Shown: positions 25,430 through 32,972 of the stretch, piece by piece
Layout: every line of letters starts with the position of its first letter
How positions within the stretch are numbered: the stretch's first letter is position 1
Assembly (NCBI GenBank): GCA_965247015.1
Contig: CBDFGG010000003.1
Coordinates: 496,001 to 560,000 of the forward strand
Source of the DNA: JAIXWP01 sp965247015
Lineage (GTDB): Bacteria; Bacteroidota; Bacteroidia; Flavobacteriales_D; Sanyastnellaceae
Length of the DNA stretch: 64,000 nucleotides
Direction: 5' to 3'
Notes under the pieces: generated by a model
What the model saw: the letters and a program-made list of their open reading frames with translations, nothing else
What the model was told of the DNA's origin: nothing
Database searches by the model: none
Made by a program: the position numbers and the translations under genes

Positions 25430-26740
25430 ATGTCAAACACCGCCTTTAATTTTTTATCTGACAGCCATTTGACAAAAGATAGCAAGGACACCTTTTTAAA
25501 AAAATCACTTGTAGAAATCGAACAAGAATTAGACAGTTATAGAAGTTTTCTAAATTCTAACAAAAACAACTTAGATAAAGAATGTATAACCGACAATGAA
25601 GACTCTGTTGAAATTTCAGATTTTAGAATTCTACAAAAACTACCTAAACAAGACGAGATTTTTCAAAAATCACTTTTTCTTAACCGTTTTGTTATTGACG
25701 ACCCCATACATTCTTTTTCTTTCAAAAATTTTGAGCTGATAAACAGGGACAGACACACCAGAGGCTACAGGACAATCACCGAAAACGAAGCAAAGGAAAA
25801 ATTATGGGACAGGGTTCAATATATGAAAGGATTACTTCCAGGAATTCACGCTAATGTTCAATACATAAAGTTCTACCCTCTTTCCAAAGAACCGACAAAT
25901 GAGCTTTTGAATTTTATTAATATTCCCGACCTAAGTTTTCCAAGTGAATTCCCTGAAGTTTACGAATGGTATTTAAAACATATTGTTATAAGAACTGTTG
26001 ACGACAATCAAAAAATTATTGATTTAGTTGAACCTTGCAAGCAGCTTGCTATTTCTTTTCAAAATGATGGCACAGGTGTTTTCCTTCCTGCATTTTTAAA
26101 TATGCAAATGCAAAATGTTGTTCCACCACTTCCGTATTATCAAAAATGGAAAGAAGATGAAATAATAAAATCTATAAGAGACCGGCATCTTGAATTGCTT
26201 AAAAAAAATGAATTCAGAATAAAATTTGGAGCAATTGTTTCGACAGAATCAGAGTTTGAGTTCCATTTTTTAAACTCAATTTTAAAAACACCGACAAGTA
26301 CGACAGATGCCAAAGTTCTAAAAGTTTTAACCAAACTAAAATTACCTTCTCTTGCTTCGACATCTTTTGACAAGGTTATGGAAGTTAGACAATATTTTGA
26401 CGAAACATTTGAAAACTTTCGAGATCAATTAAAGAACGACATCATATACTTACAACAGGTTCAGGACGAAAAACAGCTTGGAGAATTTTCAAAAGAACTC
26501 GAAAAGAAATATGAGGCGACTATTAAGGAAATTGAAGGTAAGATAAAGTTCAAATTTAATATTTCTGGTATTGACGTTTTTCCTACAGGTCTAGACATAG
26601 CGACTATGCTGACAACAACAGAACAATATCCATTTTTGATAACTGGTGCGAATGTTTTATACAAACTATATGAAGGACTTGTCAAGCAAAGAAAAGAAGC
26701 AAAAAGCAATCTTTGTTATTTCTTGTATAAACTCAAATAA
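25430..26740 (+). CDS. Cassette 5: hypothetical protein
   Basis: The 436-residue protein is unrecognised and has no signal peptide. The N-terminal two thirds look globular, with a FRTVDDN-like strand and the proline-rich segment NMQMQNVVPPLPYYQKW. Residues ~330-385 are charged and helical (FRDQLKNDIIYLQQVQDEKQ; then a KELEKKYEATIKEIEGKIK stretch), a probable coiled coil, followed by a weakly hydrophobic end (YPFLITGANVLYKLYEGLV). It might be an effector or structural subunit, but nothing identifies it. Confidence 0.72.
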   Translation: MSNTAFNFLSDSHLTKDSKDTFLKKSLVEIEQELDSYRSFLNSNKNNLDKECITDNEDSVEISDFRILQKLPKQDEIFQKSLFLNRFVIDDPIHSFSFKNFELINRDRHTRGYRTITENEAKEKLWDRVQYMKGLLPGIHANVQYIKFYPLSKEPTNELLNFINIPDLSFPSEFPEVYEWYLKHIVIRTVDDNQKIIDLVEPCKQLAISFQNDGTGVFLPAFLNMQMQNVVPPLPYYQKWKEDEIIKSIRDRHLELLKKNEFRIKFGAIVSTESEFEFHFLNSILKTPTSTTDAKVLKVLTKLKLPSLASTSFDKVMEVRQYFDETFENFRDQLKNDIIYLQQVQDEKQLGEFSKELEKKYEATIKEIEGKIKFKFNISGIDVFPTGLDIATMLTTTEQYPFLITGANVLYKLYEGLVKQRKEAKSNLCYFLYKLK

Positions 26741-26774
26741 ATTGACAATGTAAATGACAAATAAAAAAAAGGCA

Positions 26775-26908
26775 GCAGGTAACAGGCGTTTGGCACAATA
26801 GCGGTTGACGTGGTTAATTGAACATTCTACCTCCCATCAACTTTTGTGGTGTATTGATAGTGTTTTGCTACAAAATCCGCCACTACGCCAAGCCGCAAAC
26901 CGTTATGT
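26775..26908 (+). repeat. attC-like site 5
   Basis: The site opens GCAGGTAACAGGCGTTTGGC and closes CGCCAAGCCGCAAACCGTTA. The opening nine bases are the exact complement of GTTACCTGC, which starts this cassette at 25378. The centre resembles site 4, suggesting cassettes 4 and 5 share a recent attC lineage. Confidence 0.9.
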
Positions 26909-26927
26909 GTAATGTTAAGACGACCAT

Positions 26928-27434
26928 ATGAAAAAGAAATCAATTCCAGGTTGGACAATAAATATTGACGAAATTTCTAAAGGCGTGTTTAAAGTGACGT
27001 TGACAGATGTTTATGGACGACAAGCTGAAATCATAGACAGCGCAACTGATGAAACAATTGAAAGAGCAATAGAAGACGCATTTGATATTGAAAAACAAAT
27101 CTCACAAAACTGGAATTTATTTCTTTATGACCTTGCTGGTCAGAAATTATCCGACAAAGACATTAAGAACAAGGAATATAATGATAAAGCATTTGGTTCT
27201 TGGTTCATCGAAAGTCAAGACAAGCGATTGGTCTATGACGGCAAAGACTCTTGGCTAATATTTCAAACCAAAACCAAAGGCGACTGGACAAACATTGACT
27301 CAATAAAAAAAGACGAGTTGAAGTATTCAAATTTCGTCAGACAAATAAATCGGCTGACAGAAAATACTACACATAACAGCACCTTGCCAAAAGCGGGGCG
27401 TTCTTGGTGGCAGGAACTTTTCAGCTCCGAATAA
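26928..27434 (+). CDS. Cassette 6: small hypothetical protein running into its attC site
   Basis: The 168-residue soluble protein is unrecognised. It opens with a beta-rich segment (KKKSIPGWTINIDEISKGVF) and has no signal peptide. The reading frame continues about 20 codons into attC-like site 6, so the tail from about TTHNSTLPKAGRSWW is written by the recombination site. It starts 25 bp after the cassette boundary. Confidence 0.72.
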   Translation: MKKKSIPGWTINIDEISKGVFKVTLTDVYGRQAEIIDSATDETIERAIEDAFDIEKQISQNWNLFLYDLAGQKLSDKDIKNKEYNDKAFGSWFIESQDKRLVYDGKDSWLIFQTKTKGDWTNIDSIKKDELKYSNFVRQINRLTENTTHNSTLPKAGRSWWQELFSSE

Positions 27435-27502
27435 ACATTAGTGGTAGCTTGACAGATGGTGCTTCAAAAACCCCGCCTTTGGCAAGCTGCAAACCGTTGT
27501 CA
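27368..27502 (+). repeat. attC-like site 6
   Basis: The opening TACACATAAC is the exact complement of GTTATGTGTA at the start of this cassette (26902). The arms AGCACCTTGCCAAAAGCGGG and CCCGCCTTTGGCAAGCTGC pair. The closing core is GTTGTC rather than GTTA. It overlaps the end of the cassette 6 gene. Confidence 0.9.
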
Positions 27503-27521
27503 GGCATATAAAAAGACAAGC

Positions 27522-28199
27522 GTGAAACAGATATTTTACATATTGACTTTAATTTTTGGGCTTTTAAGTTGTAGCAGTCGGACAGAAAAACCGGTTGAGA
27601 CCTCAACTATTCCCAAAACTACTGATAACAAAATCAAACTTCATAAACTGGAGAATTTATTTGTAATTGGAGACTTTGACGGAGACGGAAAACAGGACAC
27701 GGTATTTGAACATAATTACTCCAGACTAACCAAAACAGAAATTGAATTTTCAGCAGACCCTAGTCAACATGAGTGGGACACAGTCGTAAAATGGTTTTAT
27801 GATCAAGAGGCAGATTTATATTTGACAATCAATAAATACAATCAAGATACATTGAGTTTAGGAACAGCTCAAGGACTCTATTGCTTAATGAATATTGGAG
27901 ACAATAATAAGGACGGTAAGGACGAAATTGCTCTTGTGATTGACGAATTAGATTTTAGTAGAGTTAACAGTTGTAAAATATATTCTTTGTGTAAAGGCAA
28001 ATGGGTAATATTGAAAGATTTCGATATTTATGAAGAATCATTTGATTTTTCAGGTGACAAGCCCCCTGTTTTTTATGAAATAAAGGATTTTTTGGAAAAG
28101 AAAAACGGTCAATGGTATTACATTGACTACCATCAAGAATATGAAAAACAAGAAGACGTTGGGAAAATGTTGCCACTAAAACTTGATAAATGCAAATGA
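27522..28199 (+). CDS. Cassette 7: lipoprotein with calcium-loop-like repeats
   Basis: GTG 27522 is chosen because it gives a complete lipoprotein signal peptide, MKQIFYILTLIFGLLSC (Cys17), and lies after attC-like site 6; the longer frame from 27456 reads through that site. The 225-residue protein has GDFDGDGKQD (residues ~50-59) and GDNNKDGKDEIAL further on, D-x-D-x-D-G-type loops as in FG-GAP/VCBS-like or EF-hand-like proteins. It is probably anchored in a membrane facing the periplasm. Function unknown. Confidence 0.78.
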   Translation: MKQIFYILTLIFGLLSCSSRTEKPVETSTIPKTTDNKIKLHKLENLFVIGDFDGDGKQDTVFEHNYSRLTKTEIEFSADPSQHEWDTVVKWFYDQEADLYLTINKYNQDTLSLGTAQGLYCLMNIGDNNKDGKDEIALVIDELDFSRVNSCKIYSLCKGKWVILKDFDIYEESFDFSGDKPPVFYEIKDFLEKKNGQWYYIDYHQEYEKQEDVGKMLPLKLDKCK

Positions 28200-28204
28200 A
28201 AAAC

Positions 28205-28336
28205 CCCGATAACAGCACCTACCCAAAAGTGGAGGTTCAGCGCTTAAATGAAGCTGTGCTTCGTATCCAGTTTAGTGCTGTCAGACAGTTTTGTGCTTCG
28301 AAATCGGGCACGAAACCCTACCATAAACCGTTAAAG
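28205..28336 (+). repeat. attC-like site 7 (degenerate right arm)
   Basis: The site opens CCCGATAACAGCACCTACCC and closes CCCTACCATAAACCGTTAAA. The GTGCTTCG-type centre matches sites 2 and 8. Opening bases match the complement of the cassette start GTTGTCAGG at 7 of 9 positions. Arm pairing is weaker than in sites 4-6. Confidence 0.75.
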
Positions 28337-28356
28337 GGCATTTTAAAAAGACCACC

Positions 28357-29130
28357 ATGTTCAACTTTTTGAAATCAAATAAAAAATACGAGCCACTTGA
28401 CAAAGAGCTGAGAAAGTACTTTGAGAACAATTTTCTTTGGCTAATGCAGGAGTTTCCTGAAGTAAAAATAGAAGAGCATAGAATCCTGACTCCAACAATT
28501 TCAGACTTTCCAATTAAATGGAATAAAAGCAGAGACAATGCCATTGACGCTCTTAAAATTATTTGTAGCAATATGAACCTTGACCCAAATGAAATCAAGG
28601 TTGACTTCTTTAACAATGGGCTAAAGGAAATTAACATGGGAACATCTGTGATATTTCTGGAATCAGACCCCGAAAATCCAGAGGCCGCAGGATTATATCA
28701 TCCTAAAAAAGTTGATGGCAAGTACAGCATTTCACTTGATGAAGCATTGTTAGAAAGGCCTGACAGTTTGATAGCAACAATTGCTCATGAACTTTCTCAC
28801 GTAAAATTGCTTGGCGAAGAAAAGCTAGATCAAAACGATGAAATGCTAACCGACTTTACGACAGTCTTTTTCGGGCTTGGAATTTTCAATGCAAATTGTG
28901 CTTATCAATTTTACAATCAGATTGATCGTTGGGGACACAGCAAACTGGGATATTTAAAAATTGACGAATGGGCATATGCGTTGGCTTTGTTCGCATTTAG
29001 TAGACATGAAGAAGAACCTGAATGGAAAATGTTTCTAAGCAAGACGGTTAAAGGAGACTTTGAAAAGTGCTTAAAATATATGATTGACAATGAAGAAGAA
29101 ATCTTCAAATTTGACGATGAAAAACAATAA
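28357..29130 (+). CDS. Cassette 8: HExxH zinc metallopeptidase-like protein
   Basis: The 257-residue protein carries IATIAHELSHVKLLGEE with the zinc motif His144-Glu145-x-x-His148, and a downstream NDEMLTDFTTVFFGLG segment in which Glu162 or Asp166 could be the third ligand, as in gluzincin-type peptidases. The text continues with a helical region ending EWAYALALFAFSRHEEEPEW. There is no signal peptide, so a cytoplasmic protease is likely. Some HExxH proteins of this size act in toxin-antitoxin or stress control, which is only a lead here. Confidence 0.8.
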   Translation: MFNFLKSNKKYEPLDKELRKYFENNFLWLMQEFPEVKIEEHRILTPTISDFPIKWNKSRDNAIDALKIICSNMNLDPNEIKVDFFNNGLKEINMGTSVIFLESDPENPEAAGLYHPKKVDGKYSISLDEALLERPDSLIATIAHELSHVKLLGEEKLDQNDEMLTDFTTVFFGLGIFNANCAYQFYNQIDRWGHSKLGYLKIDEWAYALALFAFSRHEEEPEWKMFLSKTVKGDFEKCLKYMIDNEEEIFKFDDEKQ

Positions 29131-29135
29131 AAAAC

Positions 29136-29269
29136 GCCCTATAACAGCCGTTTTACAAAAGCAGGGTTTCGTGCTTCTATGGCAGTGAAGTGCTAAATTC
29201 AAGCTTTGTGCTTCTAATGAAGTTTAGTGCTAAAAATCCCCGCCTTCGCAAAGCGGCAAAACGTTTACA
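29136..29269 (+). repeat. attC-like site 8, end of the recognisable array
   Basis: The site opens GCCCTATAACAGCCGTTTTA and closes CTTCGCAAAGCGGCAAAACG followed by TTTACAG. The opening ten bases match the complement of the cassette start GTTAAAGGGC at 9 positions. The right arm is almost the same as in site 1. No further attC-like site is seen downstream. Confidence 0.85.
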
Positions 29270-29280
29270 GAAAGCAGAAC

Positions 29281-29300
29281 TAATGGTAATTCAACCATTA
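29281..29300. repeat. Small inverted repeat before the WG-repeat gene
   Basis: TAATGGT, AATTCA, ACCATTA has perfect 7-bp arms, 24 bp before the start of the WG-repeat gene. Operator or chance cannot be told apart. Confidence 0.35.
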
Positions 29301-29323
29301 GAATAAAGAATGAATGCTAACAA

Positions 29324-30499
29324 ATGACGAAAGAAATTCAACATATCGGCATTGCGAAAGTTAAACCTAACTGGGACTTTTGGGGGCTCATTGACCTCCA
29401 TGGGAATTATGTTCTCGATCCCATCTGTCATACCATTTCAGACTGGAAAGATGGTATAGCTCGACTTGAAAAAGTTTCTACCAATATTGATATTGGCGGC
29501 GATTGGACAAATCACTACAATGGAGAATATGGCTTTATAAACGCCAACGGAACAATGATTACTGACTTCTCCTTTGGTTATGCAAATGACTTTTCCCTCG
29601 GACTTGCTGCGGTGAACAAAAATAAAAAGTGGGGTTTCATTGATAAGAATGGACAACTAGTAATTCCATTTCAATTTGATAACGTTCATTCGTTTCAACA
29701 AGAAGGTTGTATCGTATCACTCAACAATAAGTGGGGACTGATTGATAGAAACGGAAAATGGAAACTTGAAAACATATTTGAGAGTTTATCCAGCTTTAAC
29801 TTTGGTCTTGCTGTGGCCTCTACTAAAAATGGATTAAAATCCAAAGAGCATCATAACTTTATCATAGACTCGAATGGAAATAAAATAATTGATCTTCCCA
29901 AAGAATGGTCTTGGTTCAAACCTGTCTCTGAAAAGCTAATTTTAATCGGTACGACAAGCGAATATCCGGGAGAAAGGATCTATGGATTCATGGACCTGCA
30001 AGGAAAAATTAAATCAACGCCTCAGTTCTACACTACATCCGACAGCCTATTTGATACTGGTCAATTTACCAACGGAAAACTATTCGTAGAGACCAAAAAT
30101 GGTAAGAAAGGTTACATTAATGAAGAAGGAGAATTTGAAATTTCCAATACGTACACTTCTAAAAATGTAAAAAAAGAAATGGAAATCCATCAGAGACCAT
30201 TTGACGAAGTATTACAATATTCGGAAGGCCTAGCTGTTGCTAGGAAGGATGCGCTGTGGGGAGTAATTGACGAGAATAACAAAATTAAAATTGACTTCAA
30301 ATACCAAAGACGTATTTGGCGAACGATTGGCGACAAAGGACTATTCTTTACAGAACAGTTTCCGAAGTTTTCTTGTGGCCTAATTGGTATCTGTGAAGAG
30401 CGTGATACAATCTACTCAGGTTATATTGACAAAGAAGGTACGACAGCGATTGAACTAAAATTTAGAATCGCAGAACCATTTTATTCCCACAAGGAATAG
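29324..30499 (+). CDS. WG-repeat-containing protein
   Basis: The 391-residue protein consists of repeated WG units of the form W-G-x-I-D-x-x-G. Examples are NWDFWGLIDLHGNYVLDP, KWGFIDKNGQLVIPFQFDNV, KWGLIDRNGKW and LWGVIDENNKIKIDFKYQ. Such proteins fold as beta-repeat arrays of unknown role. No signal peptide is seen. The gene begins 60 bp after the closing core of attC-like site 8 but has no attC behind it, so it is either the first non-cassette gene or a cassette that lost its site. Confidence 0.88.
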   Translation: MTKEIQHIGIAKVKPNWDFWGLIDLHGNYVLDPICHTISDWKDGIARLEKVSTNIDIGGDWTNHYNGEYGFINANGTMITDFSFGYANDFSLGLAAVNKNKKWGFIDKNGQLVIPFQFDNVHSFQQEGCIVSLNNKWGLIDRNGKWKLENIFESLSSFNFGLAVASTKNGLKSKEHHNFIIDSNGNKIIDLPKEWSWFKPVSEKLILIGTTSEYPGERIYGFMDLQGKIKSTPQFYTTSDSLFDTGQFTNGKLFVETKNGKKGYINEEGEFEISNTYTSKNVKKEMEIHQRPFDEVLQYSEGLAVARKDALWGVIDENNKIKIDFKYQRRIWRTIGDKGLFFTEQFPKFSCGLIGICEERDTIYSGYIDKEGTTAIELKFRIAEPFYSHKE

Positions 30500-30613
30500 A
30501 GCAATTATTAAACAAGGACGAAAGAACGGCAAAACCCAAAACTATCTAACTCCAAATGGAGCCTCAGTCGTTTCAGCAAGGTTTTTACTTTCATCAAAGT
30601 TATTGATCAATGA

Positions 30614-30642
30614 TTTGAAGTACTCCGGAATAGTTATCTTCG
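30614..30642 (+). promoter_or_regulatory. Bacteroidota-type promoter
   Basis: TTTG (30614-30617), a 17-bp gap and TATCTTCG (30635-30642) match the -33/-7 architecture. The element ends 29 bp before the ATG at 30672 and supports that start over the upstream frame beginning at 30603. Confidence 0.6.
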
Positions 30643-30671
30643 AACTGCTTCAAAAGTTCAACCCCATCAAA

Positions 30672-31298
30672 ATGAAATTCACCACACTCCTATTACTGAT
30701 GCATCTCGCAGGGTACTCTGTCGCTCAAACAAGATTAGTCGTTTCAGATACCAATCATCTTATTTACTCTACCTGCGAATGGGAGGAGATTGATAGTGTC
30801 GTATTCATTTTATCAAACGGAAATCCCCCATTTTGTGATTCGTATGAGGTTTATTTTGACGATCATTTTCAACATTTGGCATATAAATCTGAAAGGGTTG
30901 GAGATTCATGCATCACTTATAATTATTGGCGCAGCGGACAGCTCAAAAAAAGGACAGTGTACTTGCAAAATGCTAACGACTTTCCAGTTTGGTGGTCGGA
31001 TGAAATTTATTGCGAAAAAGGGGCAACAATTTATAAAGGCCCCTCACCCAATCAACCTGGTAAAAATCACATCATTTCTTATTACTGTAGCGGCAATAAG
31101 AAAATCGAGTATTTTCATGAAGGCATTGGAGCCGAGGGAAAGATGACCAGCTGGTACGAAAATGGAAACCTTGAGTCGGAATTATACTTCGAAAATAATG
31201 AACCAATCAATACTTGGAAATACTACAATTCAAATGGTGAGCTGATAAAGGAGGAGTTCTACGAAAACGGTCAGCTCACAAGTACAAAGGAATATTAA
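30672..31298 (+). CDS. Secreted MORN/YwqK-like repeat protein
   Basis: ATG 30672 gives the signal peptide MKFTTLLLLMHLAGYSVAQ. The ~208-residue mature chain ends in MORN-like units: TSWYENGNLESELYFENNEP, then WKYYNSNGELIKEEFYENGQ. Proteins of this sort in Bacteroidota are annotated as YwqK-family antitoxins, though secretion makes that role doubtful. A promoter lies directly upstream. Function unknown. Confidence 0.8.
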   Translation: MKFTTLLLLMHLAGYSVAQTRLVVSDTNHLIYSTCEWEEIDSVVFILSNGNPPFCDSYEVYFDDHFQHLAYKSERVGDSCITYNYWRSGQLKKRTVYLQNANDFPVWWSDEIYCEKGATIYKGPSPNQPGKNHIISYYCSGNKKIEYFHEGIGAEGKMTSWYENGNLESELYFENNEPINTWKYYNSNGELIKEEFYENGQLTSTKEY

Positions 31299-31342
31299 TA
31301 CGGACGACATCCTCCGACAATGGACAGTTCAATAATTAAACT

Positions 31343-31350
31343 TAAGTTTG
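31343..31350 (+). promoter_or_regulatory. Candidate -7 element
   Basis: TAAGTTTG matches TAnnTTTG and ends 24 bp before the ATG at 31375. Confidence 0.4.
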
Positions 31351-31374
31351 TTTGCATCCATTACACAACCTCAG

Positions 31375-31926
31375 ATGAAAACATACTTGATCATACTCTT
31401 CTTGATCCCGAAATTATTATTGGCGCAACTGAGCTATGATACTTTGGCAAACCGTTACAAGTACAACTGTAATTGTTTTGAGAATTTAATTGTTCAGGGC
31501 AATCCGATCAAGATGAAATATCATTCAAGGCAAAAAGACGTTTCCATATTTCAGGTAGAAATAGACACTGTTTTTTTCAATTCAGATTTAAATCCAACTA
31601 ACAGTAACCCCGTATTCATCCTATCGAAAACAGCAGCAAACACGAAACTGATATCTGAATCCAACCTCTTTGTTCTTCGACGCTGTTCTTATTGTGATAC
31701 AAAAAATCAATTTAATTGTCGGCCCCTATTGTACTACGAACTAGTGCATGCTGCAAGTAACGAGTCTAGGACTATAGAAATAATACCGAGACATTCCTCC
31801 CTCAGTGCATGCGTTCAGTGCCAAGCAATACGAGCTCACAAAAGAAAAAACAAAACTTATAACATTGAAGATTTAGACGAAATAGAAAAGTACATAGACA
31901 AAAAGAGAAGAAAAATAAGAAGGTAA
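31375..31926 (+). CDS. Small secreted protein, function unknown
   Basis: ATG 31375 gives the signal peptide MKTYLIILFLIPKLLLAQ. The ~183-residue protein has eight cysteines in pairs (KYNCNCFENL; LRRCSYCDTKNQFNC; SACVQCQ), suggesting disulfides or metal binding in an exported protein. The C-terminus is strongly basic (KKRRKIRR). Not recognised. Confidence 0.72.
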   Translation: MKTYLIILFLIPKLLLAQLSYDTLANRYKYNCNCFENLIVQGNPIKMKYHSRQKDVSIFQVEIDTVFFNSDLNPTNSNPVFILSKTAANTKLISESNLFVLRRCSYCDTKNQFNCRPLLYYELVHAASNESRTIEIIPRHSSLSACVQCQAIRAHKRKNKTYNIEDLDEIEKYIDKKRRKIRR

Positions 31927-32012
31927 CAGTGCATTTATAAGGAATGAGCAATTCACCTAAACCTAATAGAATTCTGATACCCCATTGACAGACTAAATCA
32001 AAATAACTAAGA

Positions 32013-32912
32013 ATGCAGCACAATTACGAAACACAGCGACTTGTATTAAGTGAAATAAAGCCAAGTGATGCTGAGTTTATTTTGGAACTAGTAAACACAC
32101 CCGAATGGATAAAATTTATTGGAAAAAGAAATATTGGAAACACTGCAGAGGCAAATGACTACATCGATAAAATAATTAGTAATCCGAAAAGTAATATTTG
32201 GGTTGTAAGAACTAAAAACCATCAATTAGCAATTGGCATTATTACTTTCATTAAAAAAGATTATTTGGATTATTATGATATTGGATTTGCCTTTCTGTCT
32301 GAGCATACCAATAAAGGGTATGCTTATGAAGCCTCATATATCGTTTTACAAGACGCAATAAAGCATTTCAATTACAACAATATTCTCGCTACTACAGTAG
32401 CATCAAATAATAGGTCTATAAAACTTTTGAAGAAACTGGGTTTACAATTCGACAAGGAAATTGAAAACGAAAACGAACAATTAATGGTCTACTCCATTTC
32501 AGCCGATAAATTTAACATTGACCAATTAACTAAATCATTCTATAGTATTTTCACAAATAGCAATAATCAAAAGCCTGATTGGAGTTTACTTCACACTATC
32601 TGTTTGCCTGAAACGATAATAATAAAAAGCTCCAACAAAGAAGAAGTGTATAACCTCAACACTTTTGTAGAACCAAGAAAAAAAATACTATCAGACGGAA
32701 CGCTTACCGAATTTGAAGAGTACGAAACAGTTGAAGAAACAAGAATACTTGATAACATTGCAAAACGATACTCCTATTTTCAAAAGCAAGGATATTTGAA
32801 CAAAACCTATTTTGAGGAAAAAGGCAATAAATTATTTCAGTATGTAAGGACAACAAATGGATGGAAAATTAGCTCTGTTCTATGGGAAGACGAACAACAC
32901 GAACAAAAGTGA
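32013..32912 (+). CDS. GNAT acetyltransferase fused to an NTF2/SnoaL-like domain
   Basis: Residues 1-170 are a RimJ/RimL-type GNAT domain: it opens YETQRLVLSEIKPSDAEFIL, then GIITFIKKDYLDYYDIGFAF, the acetyl-CoA loop HTNKGYAYEASY and VASNNRSIKLLKKLGLQF. The last ~120 residues look like an NTF2/SnoaL-like cone: FYSIFTN, PDWSLLHTICLPETIII and a final NGWKISSVLWEDE strand. Single-domain GNATs of this class are about 170-180 residues, so this is a fusion. The substrate is unknown. Confidence 0.82.
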   Translation: MQHNYETQRLVLSEIKPSDAEFILELVNTPEWIKFIGKRNIGNTAEANDYIDKIISNPKSNIWVVRTKNHQLAIGIITFIKKDYLDYYDIGFAFLSEHTNKGYAYEASYIVLQDAIKHFNYNNILATTVASNNRSIKLLKKLGLQFDKEIENENEQLMVYSISADKFNIDQLTKSFYSIFTNSNNQKPDWSLLHTICLPETIIIKSSNKEEVYNLNTFVEPRKKILSDGTLTEFEEYETVEETRILDNIAKRYSYFQKQGYLNKTYFEEKGNKLFQYVRTTNGWKISSVLWEDEQHEQK

Positions 32913-32972
32913 AATTTGTAAAACCCTAGTACCTATACCACACGAAATACTGAATACAAAACTGACAAGACC

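Larger units (their letters stand above)
21233..29263 (+). mobile_element. Integron-type gene cassette array without integrase (CALIN-like)
   Basis: Eight AT-rich plus-strand genes are each followed by an imperfect inverted repeat of about 100-135 bp that opens near TAAC and closes in GTTA or a variant. The bases after each closing G are complementary to the bases opening the next repeat, that is, within one cassette: 22559-22568 with 23312-23321 (10/10), 23440-23449 with 23918-23927 (8/10), 24012-24020 with 25251-25259 (8/9), 25378-25386 with 26775-26783 (9/9), 26902-26911 with 27368-27377 (10/10), 27496-27504 with 28205-28213 (7/9), 28330-28339 with 29136-29145 (9/10). This is expected if each cassette circle rebuilds its own attC site. 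No integrase or clear attI is in the window. The first boundary (21232-21241 with 22431-22440, 8/10) is less certain. Confidence 0.85.

Noticed and set aside
27456..27521. Upstream extension of the cassette 7 lipoprotein
   Set aside because: It translates the end of attC-like site 6 and would bury the lipoprotein signal peptide.
28281..28637. Minus-strand 118-codon frame over site 7 and the metallopeptidase gene start
   Set aside because: Antisense to a gene with a clear zinc motif; all cassette genes lie on the plus strand.
22431..29269. Repeats as a CRISPR array
   Set aside because: The repeats are 100-135 bp, imperfect inverted and separated by whole genes, not 25-40 bp direct repeats with short spacers; no cas gene is present.
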